From contig JARKIF010000423.1 of assembly GCA_029378245.1 (NCBI GenBank), forward strand, positions 1 to 19,561: a stretch of 19,561 nucleotides of DNA, in the 5' to 3' direction. The position numbers were made by a program, and so were the translations under genes. Origin of the DNA: Roridomyces roridus. Taxonomy: Eukaryota; Basidiomycota; Agaricomycetes; Agaricales; Mycenaceae. Shown in pieces: positions 17,752 through 19,561 of this stretch (positions are counted from its first letter, which is position 1; every line of letters begins with the position of its first letter). The notes beneath the pieces were generated by a model. It had not been told where the DNA came from. It made no database searches and saw only the letters and a program-made list of their open reading frames with translations.

Positions 17752-17789
17752 TACCTTGAATTGTCATTGAACCTCTGCAGCTTCAGCTT

Positions 17790-18060
17790 CCATCCATGAA
17801 CAGTTGCACTTGCTTTCCTGCTCAATGTAAGTACTTACTTGACCAATGAATTTCCTCCAATCACTTCGTTGTTGCAGTCGCTTGCATACAAAGATACAAA
17901 AAGCCATGGTTTGATCTGTGATGATGGTTATCTTGCCGGAACAACCTGTGGGGCTGATCCTGAACTATCAGTGATCACACGATCACGGGAGGGTTTGCAG
18001 ATGGCCGGCATTGTTTGGCATAAAAGATCTCAGCCCCGCGTCCATCATCTGATTCAGAGT
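17790..18060 (+). CDS. Hypothetical coding-like fragment with an intron-like gap
   Basis: A strong donor-acceptor pair is present: GTAAGTACTTAC begins at 17827 and GTTGTTGCAG ends at about 17877, giving a 51-base intron. The right-hand exon then reads SLAYKDTKSHGLICDDGYLA and GTTCGADPELSVIT. In the frame that joins, the left part is the hydrophobic TVALAFLLN, which could be the end of a signal peptide, but a TGA precedes it and no start codon is in that frame. The right exon loses its protein-like character after about 18060. I do not recognise it. Confidence 0.3.
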
Positions 18061-18136
18061 AGGGGATCGGCGCTTGCGCCGCTATGGATTGTATATCACC
18101 TGACAGAGGCATCGGTGTGCGCACCAAAACAGCTAT

Positions 18137-18600
18137 TTAGCCAGATTTCACGCGTGCGAAATACGCAGTCGTATCAACGGGGTGCAGGGGGGGGGGAGAC
18201 GGGTGGAACGCCTCAAGATCTCGAGAAGGGTGGCTGAGGAGAATGGAGGGAACCACAGGTCGTCCGAGTCGAAGAACGAGGAGTAGATGGTACTCAATGT
18301 AAAACCGAGGAAGCAGAGTTCTATCTACGGACGAGGTGCTCAGCCAAATTTCAACATCCTCCAAATAGCCTTCCCCGTGTTGGAGTATGGAACATTCAGC
18401 AGCCGCCTGAATAATGTATTGGACCGGCGGCCAATTGGATTCAAAAGACCTTGAGTCATGCGCCACACAATTCGGAATTCTACACAGAGAGCAAACAATC
18501 ATACCACCGTGACACCGACGCTGCCCGATTCGAACGGACTCCCATCGTTGAGCGCACTGTACGGTCCCAAACCGCTCCCTCACTCTCATCCTAAATCAAC
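18137..18600. other. Unassigned stretch with G10 run
   Basis: A run of ten G lies at 18187-18196. A minus-strand frame of 150 codons covers 18137-18589, but it passes through the G-run as a Pro-rich segment and shows no domain. Its middle (QYIIQAAAECSILQHGEGYL, then IEYHLLLVLRL) could be an old exon. I cannot support a gene. Confidence 0.35.
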
Positions 18601-18719
18601 CGACACAATGGATACATTGCACACAACTTCGATTTCTCAGGTCCGCCTTAAGCTTCCAACACTCTCACTAGCAAGAATAACATTAACCTACCCAGAGCAT
18701 AGCCCAAATCTGCACGTGC

Positions 18720-19557
18720 GAACACTTTGCGACAGCAAGAAAAAAAAATTGCCATGGCTCAGGGGACCAGCACACAGCAGCGACCCCGGGTCGATTCTCG
18801 AACGGACGTCGGCGCTCTGTTATTTTCCTGGCTCCTTCTGGGACGCCGGGTTAAACCTCTTAGTCCCTGGCCCAACTGCGCACGAAAAAACGCTTGGTTC
18901 TATACACCGAGTATGTACCTCGGCCCGAATCGAACGGTCTCTGCATGGCCTCCGCACCTCAAGTTTGAAGTCGGGCAGTCCCCAACCACTCGTCTCCTGC
19001 TGTTCGCATGGGATATGCTGAGGGCATGAAATCCAGCAGGAATACACCCGCCTTATGTTTCACCTCTCGAGACTTCGCCTCAGCTGCGCACAAGAGGTGG
19101 TGGTCGCGATTCTGTCATGAATAGTACAGCACAAATTGAACATCAACTGCAAGTGGTCAGTCACAGTGCGCAGTCCCGCGCCACTTCTCCTCGAACAGGA
19201 AGAGGTTTGAAATCCAGCTTCGGTCTCGTCGAGAGCGTACACTTGATTCGGTGAATCAGTGGTGAACAATATACACCGCACGAGGTACCAGGCATGAACC
19301 AGAGAGCGCATCTGGACAAATTCGATGGATTGAATCGTTGAGTCCAGAGACAGTTGAAAGATGCACCGACTTGGTGTTTCTTCCCACTCTCTGAGACCTC
19401 GCCCCAACTGCGCATACAAAAAAAGAAGCCCGATTTTGTGATAGTGCAGCCCGAGTCGAAAGGGTGTCTGCACGTCGTCGATTACAGAGGGCATCTTAAA
19501 ACACTCCTCCAGGGTGAGGGGTTCGTAATTCAGGTTCGGTATGTCAAGAGAGTACAT
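18720..19557 (-). pseudogene. Unidentified minus-strand gene with degenerate tandem units, running off window
   Basis: The minus-strand frame is open from the window edge to a stop at 19060-19062 (about 165 codons, beginning MYSLDIPNLNYEPLTLEECF). Its end (SCAQLRRSLER) is a diverged copy of its middle (LYAQLGRGLREW), and the DNA shows three units. Unit starts are near 19556, 19242 and 19046 (TGTACTCTCTTGAC, TGTACGCTCTCGAC, TGTATTCCTGCTGG); the shared GCGCAG(T/C)TG anchor lies at 19404-19413, 19081-19089 and 18872-18882. The third unit has a stop and frame breaks. The IPNLNYxxLTLEECF pattern faintly recalls leucine-rich repeats of fungal F-box proteins, but I do not claim that identity. The upstream part of the gene is outside the window. 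Confidence 0.45.
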
Positions 19558-19561
19558 CTGG

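Noticed and set aside
18458..19021. 187-codon plus-strand open frame
   Set aside because: No domain or natural composition; its right half overlaps the minus-strand tandem units.
1..19561. CRISPR array, operon or other bacterial system
   Set aside because: No spaced direct repeats of that kind; spliceosomal introns, LINE and LTRs show a fungal genome.

Overview
The window looks like a transposon-rich, gene-poor accessory region of a filamentous fungus, most likely an Agaricomycete basidiomycete (possibly a Rhizoctonia/Ceratobasidium-type genome; this assignment is inference). The evidence is a fungal LINE with endonuclease, reverse transcriptase, RNase H and zf-RVT parts, an ankyrin tail of the kind found on NACHT-ankyrin NLR-like proteins, a fungal MFS permease pseudogene with 45-50 bp introns, several LTRs, and hAT-type elements. 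No gene in the window is clearly intact.

Layout. 1-5658: a decayed plus-strand LINE ending in A14; its domains are spread over several frames. 5902-8048: a broken ankyrin gene with eighteen 99-bp repeats, one single-base frameshift, no NACHT domain upstream and an abrupt end in the middle of a repeat. 8193-10694: a non-autonomous hAT-like element with a 14-bp terminal inverted repeat and a perfect 8-bp target duplication. It has been used as a landing site by a 751-bp solo LTR (target duplication CAAAT) and by a second, antisense LTR of about 1.1 kb, and it also holds a coding-like scrap. 11076-11799: two diverged copies of one LTR-like sequence facing each other. 11887-14030: short coding-like pieces on both strands that I cannot identify.

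14066-15831: an MFS permease pseudogene with visible introns, a 10-nt micro-exon, about five single-base deletions, one nonsense codon and a foldback sequence inside one intron. 15817-17141: a probable antisense LTR abutting the permease 3' end. 17156-17510: a 355-bp hAT MITE full of GGGTACGGGTA motifs with an 8-bp target duplication. 17519-18600: mostly unassigned. 18720-19561: minus-strand coding-like sequence in three degenerate tandem units, running off the window edge.

The genes do not form a working pathway. The region reads as a graveyard in which NLR-type and transporter genes decay among nested mobile elements. The most informative content is the transposon stratigraphy, the homogenised ankyrin array and the micro-exon of the permease.
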